From an uncultured Oscillospiraceae bacterium (GTDB lineage: Bacteria > Bacillota > Clostridia > Oscillospirales > Ruminococcaceae): a stretch of DNA of 64,000 bases. This document shows, in pieces, positions 24,137 to 33,968 of the stretch (within the stretch, counting starts at the first letter, position 1; each line of letters opens with the position of its first letter). Where the stretch lies: NCBI GenBank assembly GCA_949299455.1, contig CASGAN010000005.1, positions 80,013-144,012 of the forward strand, read 5' to 3'. The translations under genes were made by a program, and so were the position numbers. Below the pieces are notes generated by a model that saw only the letters and a list, made by a program, of their open reading frames with translations, had not been told where the DNA came from and ran no database searches.

Positions 24137-24763
24137 TTATCGATGCAGAATCGGCGACAGCCGTTTGTAGAGCAGCAGTACAAGTACCGATGACACCACA
24201 CCTTTTAAGAGATTAAACGGCACTGTTGCAAACAGCACGAGCGTTGCCACATTGGTAATGGCAGGGTTCACTGCTGTTCCCATGCCAACAAGTGTGTCAA
24301 GCGGCATTCCCGCCAGCGCAGAATATGCCGGAAGCAGTACAAACAGATTCATCAGTGCACCCACGATCGTAATGCTCACCGTACCGACGCTCATTCCCAC
24401 GATTGCGGTTTTGAGCGTTTTGCGGTGCCGGTAAATGAGTGCCGCCGGCACAATATACGAGCATCCAATCACGAAATTCGCGAGTTCACCGACGCCTGCG
24501 GTGATTGTGCCGTTAATGAGCAGGTTTAAAAGCACCTTAATAAGTTCAATGAAAATGCCGGGCACCACACCCATTGCAAGCGCGCCGATCATGACGACGA
24601 CTTCGCTCAAATCCACCTTATAAAACCCGGGTGCGAACGGAAGCGGAATCTCGAACAGCATAACGATCACCGAAATCGCACTGAGAACCGCCACTTTTGT
24701 GATCGTTTTGAGTGCCATTTTTCCTGTTTGTGTGTTTGCGATTGTACCTTGCTGATGTCCCAT
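24137..24763 (-). CDS. ribU: ECF transporter S component, riboflavin-specific (RibU)
   Basis: A 208-residue membrane protein with about six spans that binds riboflavin and docks on the shared ECF energising module, which is not encoded here. The N-terminal span and loop LFEIPLPFAPGFYKVDLSEVV resemble RibU proteins, where an aromatic-lysine-acidic loop caps the flavin. An FMN riboswitch upstream supports the substrate. ATG at 24763 lies 9 nt after GGAGG; an in-frame ATG three codons earlier overlaps the site. Confidence 0.9.
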   Translation of the reverse strand: MGHQQGTIANTQTGKMALKTITKVAVLSAISVIVMLFEIPLPFAPGFYKVDLSEVVVMIGALAMGVVPGIFIELIKVLLNLLINGTITAGVGELANFVIGCSYIVPAALIYRHRKTLKTAIVGMSVGTVSITIVGALMNLFVLLPAYSALAGMPLDTLVGMGTAVNPAITNVATLVLFATVPFNLLKGVVSSVLVLLLYKRLSPILHR

Positions 24764-24825
24764 TTTGAACATCCTCCTTCAAAATAAAAATATTTAGAGA
24801 GATCTGTTCTTTGGGAGAATCGTGC

Positions 24826-24862
24826 AGAAAAAACGCCCGCAGAAATACTGCGGGCGTTTTTA
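24826..24862 (-). terminator. Expression-platform terminator of the FMN riboswitch
   Basis: On the minus strand AAACGCCCGCAG and CTGCGGGCGTTT form a 12-bp stem with a 5-nt loop followed by TTTTT. It lies about 22 nt after the aptamer and 63 nt before ribU. Confidence 0.85.
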
Positions 24863-24883
24863 TGCAAATTGTTCTGCATATTT

Positions 24884-25004
24884 CTTTCATCCGGACTGTA
24901 ACCGTTGGTACTGGATTCACACCAGTTCTGCGCAGATGCGCTCGCGGACTTACGGAAGAATTTCCGATCACCACCAGTGGAGACTTTCACTCCGCCCTGA
25001 AACA
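24884..25004 (-). ncRNA. FMN riboswitch (RFN element) controlling ribU
   Basis: The minus strand carries the conserved RFN blocks in order: AGGGCGGAGTGAAAGTCTCC, ACTGGTGGTGATC, AGTCCGCGAGCGCATCTGCG, CTGGTGTGAATCCAGTACC, AACGGTTACAGTCCGGATGAAAGA. A closing stem of TTTC with GAAA is possible. A Rho-independent terminator follows, so FMN binding should stop transcription before ribU. Confidence 0.93.
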
Positions 25005-25036
25005 GATTTTTCTACAAAATCAGAATGTGAATTTGA

Positions 25037-25477
25037 TTAGTGCTCACAACCGCAGCCACAGCCGCAATCTTCGTCATCTTCACAGCCGCAGTCGCAGCCG
25101 TCAAAATCAAATTCCAGTTTTTCGCCGCAGTTCGGGCAGTTGGTGTTGCCTTCGAGCAGCATGTCCTCGTCGAGATAGATTTCGTCGCCGCAGTTCGGAC
25201 AGGTCACTTCATAAAGATCACCGTCGCAGCAATCTTCATCGTCATCCTCGTCTTCGTCGCCGTAAAAATCCTCTTCCAAGGAACCCAGATCTTCATCAAT
25301 GATATCGAGCAGTTCTGCCTGCTCATCTGCAGCTTCTTCGATCTCAGCGATTTCTGCTGCCATATCATCGAGAACGTCAACAATCGCCAGCAGCAATTTG
25401 CCTTCGCTTGTCGATTTGTCGATATTCAGGCCTTCTGCAAGACCTTTCAGATAAGAAACGCTTTCGCCCATGCTCAT
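25037..25477 (-). CDS. Acidic zinc-ribbon protein with CD1247-type N-terminal domain
   Basis: A 146-residue uncharacterised protein. The first ~50 residues (SYLKGLAEGLNIDKSTSEGKL, VLDDMAAEIAEIEEAADEQ) match the CD1247 N-terminal domain known from Clostridia. A very acidic middle (GDEDEDDDEDCCDGD) leads to a zinc ribbon with two CPNCG knuckles and a tail with nine further cysteines in CxC repeats ending CGCEH. The tail looks metal-binding. The second in-frame ATG (25477) is preferred, 9 nt after AAAGG. It lies between efp and the FMN riboswitch; function is unknown. Confidence 0.8.
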   Translation of the reverse strand: MSMGESVSYLKGLAEGLNIDKSTSEGKLLLAIVDVLDDMAAEIAEIEEAADEQAELLDIIDEDLGSLEEDFYGDEDEDDDEDCCDGDLYEVTCPNCGDEIYLDEDMLLEGNTNCPNCGEKLEFDFDGCDCGCEDDEDCGCGCGCEH

Positions 25478-25522
25478 GTTATTCATCCTTTCCTGTTTTG
25501 ATGATGTCCAAAAAGAAACGAC

Positions 25523-26080
25523 TTATGCGCGCTCCATGTATTCGCCGGTTCTGGTGTCAATGCGGATCATTTCACCCTCATTGATGAACAGCGGAACGCG
25601 GATTTCTGCACCGGTTTCCAGAGTAGCCGGTTTGGTTGCGTTTGTTGCGGTGTCGCCTTTGACACCCGGCTCTGTGTGTGCAACTTCGAGCTCAACAAAG
25701 GTCGGCGGCTCAACACCGAATACGTTGCCTTTGTAGGACAGGATTTTGCACTCCATGTTTTCTTTTACAAATTTGAAGTTATCGCCCAGTTTGTGGGAAT
25801 CGATCGGCTCCTGCTCATATGTTTCATTGTCCATGAAGTAGTACAGGTCGCCATCCTGATACAGATACTGCATCTCACGACGCTCAATGTATGCAGTCGG
25901 GAATTTATCGGTCGGGTTAAAGGTTTTGTCGGTTACCGCGCCGCTGATGACGTTGCGGATTTTTGTGCGGACAAAAGCCGCGCCTTTTCCCGGTTTTACG
26001 TGCTGAAACTCGATGATCTGATAGACGTCGCCGTCCATATCAAAAGTCATGCCGTTTCTGAAATCTCCTGCTGTTACCAT
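25523..26080 (-). CDS. efp: Translation elongation factor P
   Basis: A 185-residue three-domain EF-P that relieves ribosome stalling at polyproline. The KOW-like domain I starts [20 protein letters not shown] and has the loop [15 protein letters not shown], whose tip lysine is the modification site in other species. Domains II and III follow ([39 protein letters not shown]). ATG is preceded by TTGGAGGTACATTT. Confidence 0.97.
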   Translation of the reverse strand: MVTAGDFRNGMTFDMDGDVYQIIEFQHVKPGKGAAFVRTKIRNVISGAVTDKTFNPTDKFPTAYIERREMQYLYQDGDLYYFMDNETYEQEPIDSHKLGDNFKFVKENMECKILSYKGNVFGVEPPTFVELEVAHTEPGVKGDTATNATKPATLETGAEIRVPLFINEGEMIRIDTRTGEYMERA

Positions 26081-26126
26081 AAATGTACCTCCAAGTTACA
26101 TGACAAATCAGTTTGTTCTATTCAAT

Positions 26127-26155
26127 AGTTTACCGTATCCTGCATAAAATTTCAA
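26127..26155 (-). promoter_or_regulatory. Sigma-A-type promoter of efp
   Basis: On the minus strand TTGAAA (26155-26150), 17 bp, TAAACT (26132-26127), in the gap between the M24 peptidase gene and efp. Confidence 0.55.
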
Positions 26156-26180
26156 TAGGAAAAATCAAAATTTTGCGTTC

Positions 26181-27251
26181 TTACAGGATAATGAGTTCTT
26201 TTTTGCTGTGGGTGAGTCCCTCTGCGCCGGTTTCGGTGATTAAGATCATATCCTCAATGCGCACGCCGAATTCGCCTGGCAGATAAATGCCCGGTTCAAC
26301 CGTCATGATGACGCCCGGCTTGATGATCTCTGTGCAAGCAGGCGAAAAACGCGGCTCTTCATGGATGAACAGACCGAGCGAATGGCCGAGTCCGTGACCG
26401 AATTTGCCTGCATAGCCGTTTTGGTCAATGTGATCGCGCGCGATTTTGTCAATCTCCGCATACGTTTTGCCCGGTGCTGCTGCCTCTGCCGCCATCAAAT
26501 GCGCGGTAAGCACGGTATCATAGACATGACGCTGTTTATCGGTCACGAAACCGACTGCAACAGTACGGGTCATATCACTGCAATAACCGTCATAGGAAGC
26601 GCCGAAATCCATTGTGATAAAGTCGCCGGCTTCCACTTTTTTGTCGGTAGGCACACCGTGCGGCATCGAGCTGTTGACACCCGAAACAGCAATCGTTTCA
26701 AATGCCAGTCCCGAAGCGCCCTGCTTTCTCATGTGATATTCCATCTCGAGTGCGATGTCGCGTTCGCTCACACCCGGTTTGATGTACGAAAGGATATGCG
26801 AAAACGTGTCGTCGGTGATCGCCTGTGCGCGTTTGATTGCCTCGACTTCCTGCGGGGATTTAAACGAACGCAGCAGATTCACTTCATTGCTCAGCCGGTC
26901 GTCGGCAAGCAGTGTAAGCGACGGCATTTTCTCCGCATAACGATGGTAATCCGAAAGCGTCATTGTCTCGGTTTCCACAGCGATACGGCTCGCCTTTTCC
27001 TCTGCGAAAAACGCTGCTGCCTGCTCGCACAGATTTCCCTGCAGCAATACCGGAAAATCGGTGATGACTTTCTGTGCTTTTTCAATATAGCGCGAGTCAA
27101 TGATGAACTGTGCATGTTCACGGGTGAACAACAATGTACCTGCCGAAGACTTCATTCCCGTCAGATACCGGCGGTTTAAGTCGGAAGTGATCATTGCACC
27201 GTCCACATCATCGGGCAGACGGCTCATCAGTTTTTTTAATGCTTCTGTCAT
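26181..27251 (-). CDS. M24 family metallopeptidase (Xaa-Pro aminopeptidase type)
   Basis: A 356-residue aminopeptidase-P-like enzyme. After an N-terminal creatinase-type domain (1-130), the pita-bread domain shows all five metal ligands: FGASYDGYCSDMTRT (two Asp), HGLGHSLGLFIHEEP (His), MTVEPGIY (Glu) and VRIEDM (Glu). It removes N-terminal residues before proline. ATG at 27251 overlaps the yqeG stop as ATGA; longer in-frame starts lack a site. It precedes efp, a common Firmicutes pairing with a proline-related theme. Confidence 0.92.
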   Translation of the reverse strand: MTEALKKLMSRLPDDVDGAMITSDLNRRYLTGMKSSAGTLLFTREHAQFIIDSRYIEKAQKVITDFPVLLQGNLCEQAAAFFAEEKASRIAVETETMTLSDYHRYAEKMPSLTLLADDRLSNEVNLLRSFKSPQEVEAIKRAQAITDDTFSHILSYIKPGVSERDIALEMEYHMRKQGASGLAFETIAVSGVNSSMPHGVPTDKKVEAGDFITMDFGASYDGYCSDMTRTVAVGFVTDKQRHVYDTVLTAHLMAAEAAAPGKTYAEIDKIARDHIDQNGYAGKFGHGLGHSLGLFIHEEPRFSPACTEIIKPGVIMTVEPGIYLPGEFGVRIEDMILITETGAEGLTHSKKELIIL

Positions 27252-27787
27252 TTTTGCTTCATCTCCCATTTGGATTGACACGGTTTTAAGGGTGCGCGTT
27301 TTCTGTAATACGCACGGATGTGAATCGTTTCAAGCGTACGCCGCACTTTAAACGTCACGCCGGTTTCCTCAAGCATCGGACAAACGAGCACCGTGAACAT
27401 GCCTTTTAAATTGCCGCCCACAATGTCGGTATAAATCTGGTCGCCGACGACACCGATCTCCTGCACAGGCAGACCGAGCGCTTTCTGCGCTTTGGAAAAA
27501 CCGATTGTCAGCGGTTTATAGCCGGGTGCAACAAAATCAAGTCCGAGATTTTTTGCGAACGGTGCGACACGTTCCGGATAATTGTTCGACACAATGATAA
27601 GCCGGATATCGCTTTCTTTCATTGCAGAAATCCACGCCTGCACATCTGCACGCAGCATCTGGCTGTTGTGGAGTGTTAAAGTGTTATCCACATCAAGGAT
27701 CAGTCCTTTTAAGCCGTTTGCGCGTAAGAATGCCTGATCAATGCGCGTGACATCTTTTAAAATGACGTTCGGTTGAAAAACAGACAT
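27248..27787 (-). CDS. yqeG: YqeG family HAD-type phosphatase
   Basis: A 179-residue HAD superfamily IIIA phosphatase. The nucleophile motif DxDxT is LILDVDNTLTLH near residue 31; motif II is IIVSNNYPERV; motif III/IV are KPLTIGFSKA and GVVGDQIYTDIVGG. YqeG of Bacillus belongs to a cluster with ribosome assembly genes and a relative acts on phosphatidylglycerophosphate; the substrate here is undetermined. ATG follows GGGGGAGGATGTT. Confidence 0.9.
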   Translation of the reverse strand: MSVFQPNVILKDVTRIDQAFLRANGLKGLILDVDNTLTLHNSQMLRADVQAWISAMKESDIRLIIVSNNYPERVAPFAKNLGLDFVAPGYKPLTIGFSKAQKALGLPVQEIGVVGDQIYTDIVGGNLKGMFTVLVCPMLEETGVTFKVRRTLETIHIRAYYRKRAPLKPCQSKWEMKQK

Positions 27788-27810
27788 AACATCCTCCCCC
27801 GAATAAACGA

Positions 27811-27834
27811 AAAAGCGAGCCTACGCCCGCTTTT
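27811..27834 (-). terminator. Intrinsic terminator after rpsU
   Basis: On the minus strand AAAAGCGGGC and GCTCGCTTTT pair with one mismatch and a short loop, running into TTTTTCGTTT. It lies 17 nt after the rpsU stop. Confidence 0.75.
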
Positions 27835-27850
27835 CCTTTCTTACAAACAC

Positions 27851-28027
27851 TTATCTATATTTGCGTTTCCGTGCAGCCTCAGACTTCTTTTTCCGTCTTA
27901 CAGAAGGCTTTTCATAGTGTTCTCTTTTGCGAACCTCAGCCAACACACCGGACTTAGCACAAGATCTTTTAAATCTTCTGAGCGCGCTGTCGAGAGACTC
28001 ATTTTCTTTTACACGAACTTCTGACAC
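27851..28027 (-). CDS. rpsU: 30S ribosomal protein S21
   Basis: A 58-residue basic protein starting at [23 protein letters not shown], then a [19 protein letters not shown] core and KRKYR end, the S21 signature. GGGAGG lies 8 nt before the GTG. Bracketed by its own strong promoter and terminator, it is monocistronic. Confidence 0.96.
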   Translation of the reverse strand: MSEVRVKENESLDSALRRFKRSCAKSGVLAEVRKREHYEKPSVRRKKKSEAARKRKYR

Positions 28028-28085
28028 TTTATTCCCTCCCTTTGCCGCATAGGCAGAGGTTTACAATCTATATTGCAACGAATTT

Positions 28086-28115
28086 ATTATATCAAATTCG
28101 CACTACGATTGTCAA
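28086..28115 (-). promoter_or_regulatory. Strong sigma-A promoter of rpsU
   Basis: On the minus strand TTGACA (28115-28110), 18 bp, TATAAT (28091-28086) with TGA before the -10. Both hexamers are perfect. Confidence 0.8.
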
Positions 28116-28144
28116 GCTTTTTCCAAAAAGTACGAAGATGAATT

Positions 28145-30550
28145 TTATCGAACGACAAAATTGACGAGTTTTCCCGGAACAACGATCTCTTTGACGATCT
28201 GTTTGCCCTCCATCGCCTGCTGCATTTTCTCGTTTTCTTTTGCGAGTGCAGCCATCTCCTCTTTGGAAGCGTTTGCATCAATCTCTACTTTTGCTTTGAT
28301 CTTGCCGTTGACCTGGAGCACGATCTCCACGGTTGCCGCTTTGCATTTTGCCTCGTCATAGGAAGGCCATGCCTGCTCGTTGAGCATGCCTTCAAAGCCC
28401 TGAAGCTCATACAGCTCTTCGGTGATGTGCGGTGCAAACGGATTCAAGAGGATGAGCAAGGTGCGGTAATCCGCTTTTGTGAGACTGCCGGCATCCTGAA
28501 TATCGTTTAACAGCGCCATCATTGCGGCGATTGCCGTGTTGAATTTGAGGTTTTCGATATCCTCGCTGACTTTTTTGATCGTCTTGTGAATCGAAGATTC
28601 AAGCTTCTGCGAATAGGTGTCGCCCTCGCAGACGATATCCTGCAAGTTCCAGACACGATCAAGGAAGCGTTTGCACCCGCGCAGACTGGTGTCTTTCCAC
28701 GGTGCAGCTTTTTCAAAGTCACCGATGAACATTTCGTAAAGACGCATCGTATCTGCGCCGTATTCGTTGACAACGTCATCCGGATTGACGACATTGCCGC
28801 GGGATTTACTCATTTTCTCGCCATTTTCACCGAGAATCATGCCGTGGCTTGTACGTTTTGCATACGGTTCTTTGCAGCTGACGACACCGATATCATACAG
28901 GAATTTATGCCAGAACCGGGAGTAGAGCAGGTGCAGCGTGGTATGCTCCATACCGCCGTTGTACCAGTCAACCGGCAGCCAGTAATCGAGCGCTTCTTTT
29001 GCAGCCAGTGCCGACACATTGTTCGGGTCACAGTAACGCAGGAAGTACCACGACGAGCCAGCCCACTGCGGCATCGTATCGGTTTCGCGTTTTGCCGGAC
29101 CGCCGCAGCACGGACAGGTGGTATTCACAAAGCTGTCGAGCTTCGAAAGCGGCGACTGACCGTCGTCGGTCGGCTCAAACGACTCAAGCTCCGGCAGCAT
29201 CAGCGGCAGTTCTTCTTCCGGAACCGGAACGAATCCGCATTTTTCACAGTGCACAATCGGGATCGGCTCGCCCCAGTAACGCTGACGAGAGAAGACCCAG
29301 TCACGGAGCTTAAAGTTCACTTTCGGATGACCGATACCGTTTTCTTCGAGCCAAGTGATGATTTTTTTCTTCGCTTCCTCGACGCTCAAACCGTCAAGCA
29401 TACCGGAATTGACCATCACGCCGGTTGCACAGTCGGTGAACGCCTCTTTTTCGATATCGCCGCCTGCAACGACTTCGATAATCGGCAGATTGAATGCCTT
29501 TGCAAAGTCATAGTCACGGGTATCGTGCGCCGGAACTGCCATGATGGCACCAGTGCCGTAGCTCATCAGAACATAGTCTGAAATAAAGATCGGAATTTCT
29601 TTTTCGTTGACCGGGTTGATCGCACGGATGCCCTGAATCTCAACGCCGGTTTTGTCTTTTGCGATCTCACTGCGTTCAAAGTCGGATTTTTTCGCTGCTG
29701 CTTCCTGATATGCGGAGATTTCGTCCATATTTTTGATAAGATCTGCTTTTTCGCGGATCATCGGGTGCTCCGGCGAAATAACCATATAGGTCGCACCGAA
29801 CAGCGTATCCGGACGGGTGGTATAAACGGTCAGCGTATCGCCCGCGGTCGTTTTGAAGTTGACTTCCGCACCGGTCGAACGGCCGATCCAGTTTTTCTGC
29901 GAAACTTTGACGCGATCAATATAATCAACATCCTCAAGATCATCGATCAAACGCTGTGCATACTCGGTGATTTTTAACATCCACTGGCTTTTGACCTTGT
30001 GCACGACTTCACCGCCGCAGCGTTCGCAGACGCCGTTGACAACTTCCTCGTTTGCCAAAACGACTTTACAAGAGGTACACCAGTTGACGTTCATTTCGCT
30101 TTTGTATGCCAGACCGTGTTTGAACAGCTGCAAAAAGATCCACTGGGTCCATTTGTAATATGCCGGGTCGGTGGTGTTCACCTCACGGCTCCAGTCAAAC
30201 GACAGACCGAGCGACTGAATCTGCTCTTTAAAATGCGCCACGTTTTTCGCGGTAACGATCTCCGGATGGATGTGATTTTTCATCGCATAGTTCTCGGTCG
30301 GCAGGCCGAATGCATCCCAGCCCATCGGATACAGCACGTTATAGCCCTCTAAACGGCGTTTTCTCGACACGATATCCAGTGCTGTGTACGGACGCGGATG
30401 TCCAACGTGCAGTCCCTGTCCCGACGGATACGGAAATTCCACCAGCGCATAATATTTCGGCTTTGAGTAGTCGTTTTCTGCGCGGAATGTCTGTTTTTCT
30501 TCCCAGATTTTCTGCCATTTTGATTCAATGGCTTTAAAATCATATTTCAT
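28145..30550 (-). CDS. leuS: Leucyl-tRNA synthetase
   Basis: An 801-residue class I synthetase. The HIGH motif is [14 protein letters not shown] near residue 43 and the KMSKS loop is [12 protein letters not shown] near residue 575. The CP1 editing domain is present ([16 protein letters not shown]). Two zinc-type cysteine clusters appear ([24 protein letters not shown] and CEKCGF...CPCCGG). It is the last gene of the long topA-smc-type operon, 28 nt after rsfS. AGGAG lies 11 nt before the ATG. No T-box is seen before it, unlike the leu operon. Confidence 0.97.
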   Translation of the reverse strand: MKYDFKAIESKWQKIWEEKQTFRAENDYSKPKYYALVEFPYPSGQGLHVGHPRPYTALDIVSRKRRLEGYNVLYPMGWDAFGLPTENYAMKNHIHPEIVTAKNVAHFKEQIQSLGLSFDWSREVNTTDPAYYKWTQWIFLQLFKHGLAYKSEMNVNWCTSCKVVLANEEVVNGVCERCGGEVVHKVKSQWMLKITEYAQRLIDDLEDVDYIDRVKVSQKNWIGRSTGAEVNFKTTAGDTLTVYTTRPDTLFGATYMVISPEHPMIREKADLIKNMDEISAYQEAAAKKSDFERSEIAKDKTGVEIQGIRAINPVNEKEIPIFISDYVLMSYGTGAIMAVPAHDTRDYDFAKAFNLPIIEVVAGGDIEKEAFTDCATGVMVNSGMLDGLSVEEAKKKIITWLEENGIGHPKVNFKLRDWVFSRQRYWGEPIPIVHCEKCGFVPVPEEELPLMLPELESFEPTDDGQSPLSKLDSFVNTTCPCCGGPAKRETDTMPQWAGSSWYFLRYCDPNNVSALAAKEALDYWLPVDWYNGGMEHTTLHLLYSRFWHKFLYDIGVVSCKEPYAKRTSHGMILGENGEKMSKSRGNVVNPDDVVNEYGADTMRLYEMFIGDFEKAAPWKDTSLRGCKRFLDRVWNLQDIVCEGDTYSQKLESSIHKTIKKVSEDIENLKFNTAIAAMMALLNDIQDAGSLTKADYRTLLILLNPFAPHITEELYELQGFEGMLNEQAWPSYDEAKCKAATVEIVLQVNGKIKAKVEIDANASKEEMAALAKENEKMQQAMEGKQIVKEIVVPGKLVNFVVR

Positions 30551-30578
30551 ATGACCCCATACTCCTTACTGCTGTTTG

Positions 30579-30941
30579 TTATTCTTCGATTCCCAGAATC
30601 TCTTTCACGTCAAGCCGTGTGCCGTCCGACCACAGTTTTTCCAAATTATAATAGCTGCGGGACGGTTCGTGGAAGATATGAACAATGACATCGATGTAAT
30701 CGAGAATAATCCAGTTTGCTGTCTGATACCCTTCCACACTCTTGGGCAGACGGCCTTCTTGTTTTAACTGATACTCCACCTCGTCGGCAAGCGCACGGAC
30801 ATGTGTGGTGTTGTCCGCCGATGCGATGACAAAATAGTCGCCGAGGATGGTGACGTCATGCACCCGGATTGCTTCAATCTGATCGGCTTTTTTATTGTCG
30901 AGGATTTCGATAATCCGTTTGGTCAGTGCTAAAGAATCCAT
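30579..30941 (-). CDS. rsfS: Ribosome silencing factor RsfS
   Basis: A 120-residue RsfS/YbeB/Iojap protein that binds L14 and prevents subunit joining. Hallmarks are IRVHDVTILGDYFVIASADN and NWIILDYIDVIVHIFHEPSRSYYNLEKLW. ATG follows ACGGAGGAACATCA. It is next to yqeK and nadD as in Bacillus. Confidence 0.96.
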   Translation of the reverse strand: MDSLALTKRIIEILDNKKADQIEAIRVHDVTILGDYFVIASADNTTHVRALADEVEYQLKQEGRLPKSVEGYQTANWIILDYIDVIVHIFHEPSRSYYNLEKLWSDGTRLDVKEILGIEE

Positions 30942-30956
30942 TGATGTTCCTCCGTT

Positions 30957-31535
30957 TTATTTGTTTGATGCCGAAAGCTGTTCGCACAATTCATTATAGC
31001 AGTCAATCGAATCGAGCGCAATCGGCAGCGATTGTTTCACCAGTTTTTTGATCGTGAAGCGCTGCGCTTCAAGCAATACGCCGTCAAGATCTGAAAACGC
31101 GCGTTCACGCAGTTTTTCTGCTTCCTTGTAGGTCCGGTCATAGGACACGACATCGGCAACATACACGATTTTTTCGAGCAGGCTCATGCCGCGGCGGCCG
31201 GTTGTATGATACCGGATTGCGTTGAGCACGTCCTCGTCTGTCACCGAAAACCATTTAGGCACCGTAAAAAACGCGGTGATGCCGTGATAGACGTTCGGGT
31301 TTGCCAGCAAAGAAGTATCATTGATTATACCAGATTCTTTGAGGATTGTAAACTGCACATCGACAGGAATTTCCTTGGCAATATCGTGCAGAAGGCCTGC
31401 CGCCTTTGCCGCGGTCACATCCGCGCCGTATACTTCGGCCAGTTCGCCGGACAGCCGTGCAACTGCAAGCGTATGTTCATACCGCTTTTTTGAAAGCGCT
31501 TTTTGTGCCGCCTGTTCAAACTTTAAAAGATCCAT
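30957..31535 (-). CDS. yqeK: HD-domain bis(5'-nucleosyl)-tetraphosphatase YqeK
   Basis: A 192-residue HD hydrolase that symmetrically cleaves Ap4A. The metal ligands are in KRYEHTLAVARL (His) and GLLHDIAKEIP (His-Asp) with later His in NPNVYHGITAF and RYHTTGRRGMS. ATG follows AAAGGAGGCGGCGAAG, 14 nt after nadD. Confidence 0.94.
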   Translation of the reverse strand: MDLLKFEQAAQKALSKKRYEHTLAVARLSGELAEVYGADVTAAKAAGLLHDIAKEIPVDVQFTILKESGIINDTSLLANPNVYHGITAFFTVPKWFSVTDEDVLNAIRYHTTGRRGMSLLEKIVYVADVVSYDRTYKEAEKLRERAFSDLDGVLLEAQRFTIKKLVKQSLPIALDSIDCYNELCEQLSASNK

Positions 31536-31549
31536 CTTCGCCGCCTCCT

Positions 31550-32149
31550 TTATTCATAGAGATGATGTTCCTTGATATACGAGAGCACCGCCGGCGGAAC
31601 ATGCGGCGACGTACCGGTTTCTTTGAGGTTTTTTCGCACCTCGGTGGATGAAACGGGTATTTCCTCGACCGGCAGAATCAGAATCCGTTTTGCATAGCGC
31701 AGAAGCGGTTCGCGGTCACTGCAAAGCGCAGTATATTCATCCTTTTCCCGTGCGCCGGCGACGAGTGTTGCCAATGTGAGGATTTCCTCGAAGCAATACC
31801 ACTTGTCAAACGACGAAAGCATATCCGAACCGACGAGCAGAAACAGCTGCGCGTCCGGAAACTGTGTATGAATTTCCCGCAGGGTATCGACTGTGTAGCT
31901 TTTTCCCTGCCGCTTCTGTTCGATATCACTCACCACAACAGCTTTTTCCTCTTTGAATGCAAGCGAGAGCATCGCCATGCGGTCTTTTCCGGAAGCTAAC
32001 TCCTTTGCCTGCTTGTGCGGCGGCACATTTGCGGGAATCACAATCATCCGATCGAGTGAAAGCGCATCGATACACTGACGGCACAAGCTCACATGCCCGT
32101 CATGCACGGGATTGAATGTCCCGCCGTAAATGCCGATTTTCTCGCTCAT
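31550..32149 (-). CDS. nadD: Nicotinate-nucleotide adenylyltransferase
   Basis: A 199-residue nucleotidyltransferase making deamido-NAD. The N-terminal GGTFNPVHDGHVSLC (HxGH-type) and the C-terminal VSSTEVRKNL are the ATP-binding signatures; LFLLVGSDMLSSFDKW is also typical. The ATG overlaps the yhbY stop as ATGA. Confidence 0.96.
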   Translation of the reverse strand: MSEKIGIYGGTFNPVHDGHVSLCRQCIDALSLDRMIVIPANVPPHKQAKELASGKDRMAMLSLAFKEEKAVVVSDIEQKRQGKSYTVDTLREIHTQFPDAQLFLLVGSDMLSSFDKWYCFEEILTLATLVAGAREKDEYTALCSDREPLLRYAKRILILPVEEIPVSSTEVRKNLKETGTSPHVPPAVLSYIKEHHLYE

Positions 32150-32439
32150 GCGTCCAAGTCATAAATCGGTTCTTTGTTGTTGCGCTTGTACAGCACAAAT
32201 TTTGAACCAATCACCTGCACGATGTCGCACTCCGCTGCCTCAGCAAGTTCTTGTGCGGCCTCTCTTGCTGTGAGCAGGCTGTTTTCGAGCACCTTGCCCT
32301 TGACAAGTTCACGCGATGGAAACGCGTCGTTTAACTGTTTTAACACGGTCGGCGTAATTCCGTTTTTGCCGATAATCAAAATCACTTCGATCGAATTGGC
32401 ATATTTGCGAAGCGTTGCACGCTGTTTTGTCGTAATCAT
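32146..32439 (-). CDS. yhbY: YhbY family RNA-binding protein (CRM domain)
   Basis: A 97-residue CRM-domain protein linked to 50S assembly. The GxxG RNA-binding loop is GKNGIT in VILIIGKNGITPTVLKQL. ATG follows AAAGGAGAAACCGA and overlaps the rdgB stop as ATGA; its own stop overlaps nadD. Confidence 0.95.
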   Translation of the reverse strand: MITTKQRATLRKYANSIEVILIIGKNGITPTVLKQLNDAFPSRELVKGKVLENSLLTAREAAQELAEAAECDIVQVIGSKFVLYKRNNKEPIYDLDA

Positions 32440-33032
32440 TCGGTTTCTCCTTTTCTCTGTTTTAAGAATGCATCCATTTTTTTAAGCGCCATGCCGCGGT
32501 GGCTGATGGCGTCTTTTTCCTCCGGGGTACATTCTGCCATGCTTTTTTCTCCGACCATGAAGATCGGATCATATCCAAATCCGTTCTCGCCGCGCGGGCC
32601 GGTTCCGATTTTGCCCTCGCATGTGCCATGGAACGAATAGACTTCATCTTTTGAAAGAATGAGTGAAATCGCACATTCAAACCGCGCAGTACGCTGTTCG
32701 TCCGGCACGTCTTGAAGCTCTGCGAGCACCTTTTCATAACGGCCGATGTCGTCAAGACCCGGGCCGCCGTATCGCGCGGAAAACACGCCCGGCGCACCGC
32801 CCAGTGCATCGACCGAAAGGCCTGAATCATCCGCCACAGTCGGCAGTCCGCTCAAATCAAACACGGCTTTTGCCTTGATATGTGCGTTTCCTGCAAAGGT
32901 GTCGGCGTTTTCCTCCGCCTCGCACACGATGCCTGCATCGCGAAGCGACAGTACGGTATAGCCGTGCGGCTCTAAAATGCGTGTAAACTCCTTGACCTTA
33001 TGGGCGTTGTTTGTTGCAACGATCAGTTTCAT
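32436..33032 (-). CDS. rdgB: XTP/dITP diphosphatase RdgB/HAM1
   Basis: A 198-residue house-cleaning enzyme hydrolysing dITP and XTP. Motifs are [12 protein letters not shown] at the N-terminus, [22 protein letters not shown] and [16 protein letters not shown], with SHRGMALKK at the C-terminus. ATG follows CAGGAGGTGCAGACAG. Confidence 0.96.
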   Translation of the reverse strand: MKLIVATNNAHKVKEFTRILEPHGYTVLSLRDAGIVCEAEENADTFAGNAHIKAKAVFDLSGLPTVADDSGLSVDALGGAPGVFSARYGGPGLDDIGRYEKVLAELQDVPDEQRTARFECAISLILSKDEVYSFHGTCEGKIGTGPRGENGFGYDPIFMVGEKSMAECTPEEKDAISHRGMALKKMDAFLKQRKGETE

Positions 33033-33049
33033 CTGTCTGCACCTCCTGC

Positions 33050-33955
33050 TCAGTCAAACAGTGCGTTCACAAAATCCTGTGCGACAAACGGCTGTAAGTC
33101 GTCGATCTTTTCGCCCACGCCGACGAATTTCACCGGAAGTCCCAGTTCGTCTTTGATTGCAATCACGATGCCGCCTTTCGCCGTACCGTCGAGTTTTGTC
33201 AGCACGATACCGGTGATGCCTGCGGTTTCTTTGAATTCGCGTGCCTGATTGACACCGTTTTGACCGGTCGTCGCATCAATGACAAGCAGAATTTCGCGGT
33301 CGCAGTCGCCTGCCTCGCGGTCGATGACACGCGAAATTTTCGCAAGTTCATCCATCAGGTTTTTCTTGTTGTGGAGCCGTCCCGCTGTGTCGCAGATGAT
33401 GAGATCTGCGCCGCGTGCCTGTCCGGCTTTGATCGTATCATATACAACGGCCGCTGGATCGGCACCCTCTGCATGACGAATCATATCAACACCTGCACGC
33501 TCCGCCCAAATGCCGAGCTGATCGGCAGCTGCCGCACGGAATGTATCCGCCGCACCGAGAATGACCTTTTTTCCCTGTGCCTTATAATTTGCCGCCAGCT
33601 TTCCGATTGTGGTCGTCTTGCCCACGCCGTTGACACCGATCATCAAAATAACTGACGGTTTGGTGTTGATATGCATTTCGTCCGAACCGGACATCATCTC
33701 GGAAATGATCTCTTTAAGCATGTCTTTGATCACAGCCGGATCGGTTGCACCCGTCTTTTTGATACGGCTGCGCAGTTCATCGCAGATTTTCACCGATGTC
33801 TGCACACCGATATCACACAGAATCAGCGTTTCCTCAAGTTCTTCAAAGAAGTCCTCGTCAATTTTTGTAAACGAATGAATCACCGTTTCCACCCGGCGAA
33901 TCATCGAATCCTTCGTCTTTTTGAGTCCGTTTTTAATTTTATCAAAAAATCCCAT
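33050..33955 (-). CDS. ftsY: Signal recognition particle receptor FtsY
   Basis: A 301-residue SRP GTPase. G1 is [15 protein letters not shown], then [12 protein letters not shown]3 [16 protein letters not shown] and G4 [10 protein letters not shown]. The acidic A-domain of E. coli is lacking and only a short NG-type N domain remains, as usual in Firmicutes. ATG follows AAAGGAGGACGCGAA. It is directly after smc, as in Bacillus. Confidence 0.97.
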   Translation of the reverse strand: MGFFDKIKNGLKKTKDSMIRRVETVIHSFTKIDEDFFEELEETLILCDIGVQTSVKICDELRSRIKKTGATDPAVIKDMLKEIISEMMSGSDEMHINTKPSVILMIGVNGVGKTTTIGKLAANYKAQGKKVILGAADTFRAAAADQLGIWAERAGVDMIRHAEGADPAAVVYDTIKAGQARGADLIICDTAGRLHNKKNLMDELAKISRVIDREAGDCDREILLVIDATTGQNGVNQAREFKETAGITGIVLTKLDGTAKGGIVIAIKDELGLPVKFVGVGEKIDDLQPFVAQDFVNALFD

Positions 33956-33968
33956 TTCGCGTCCTCCT

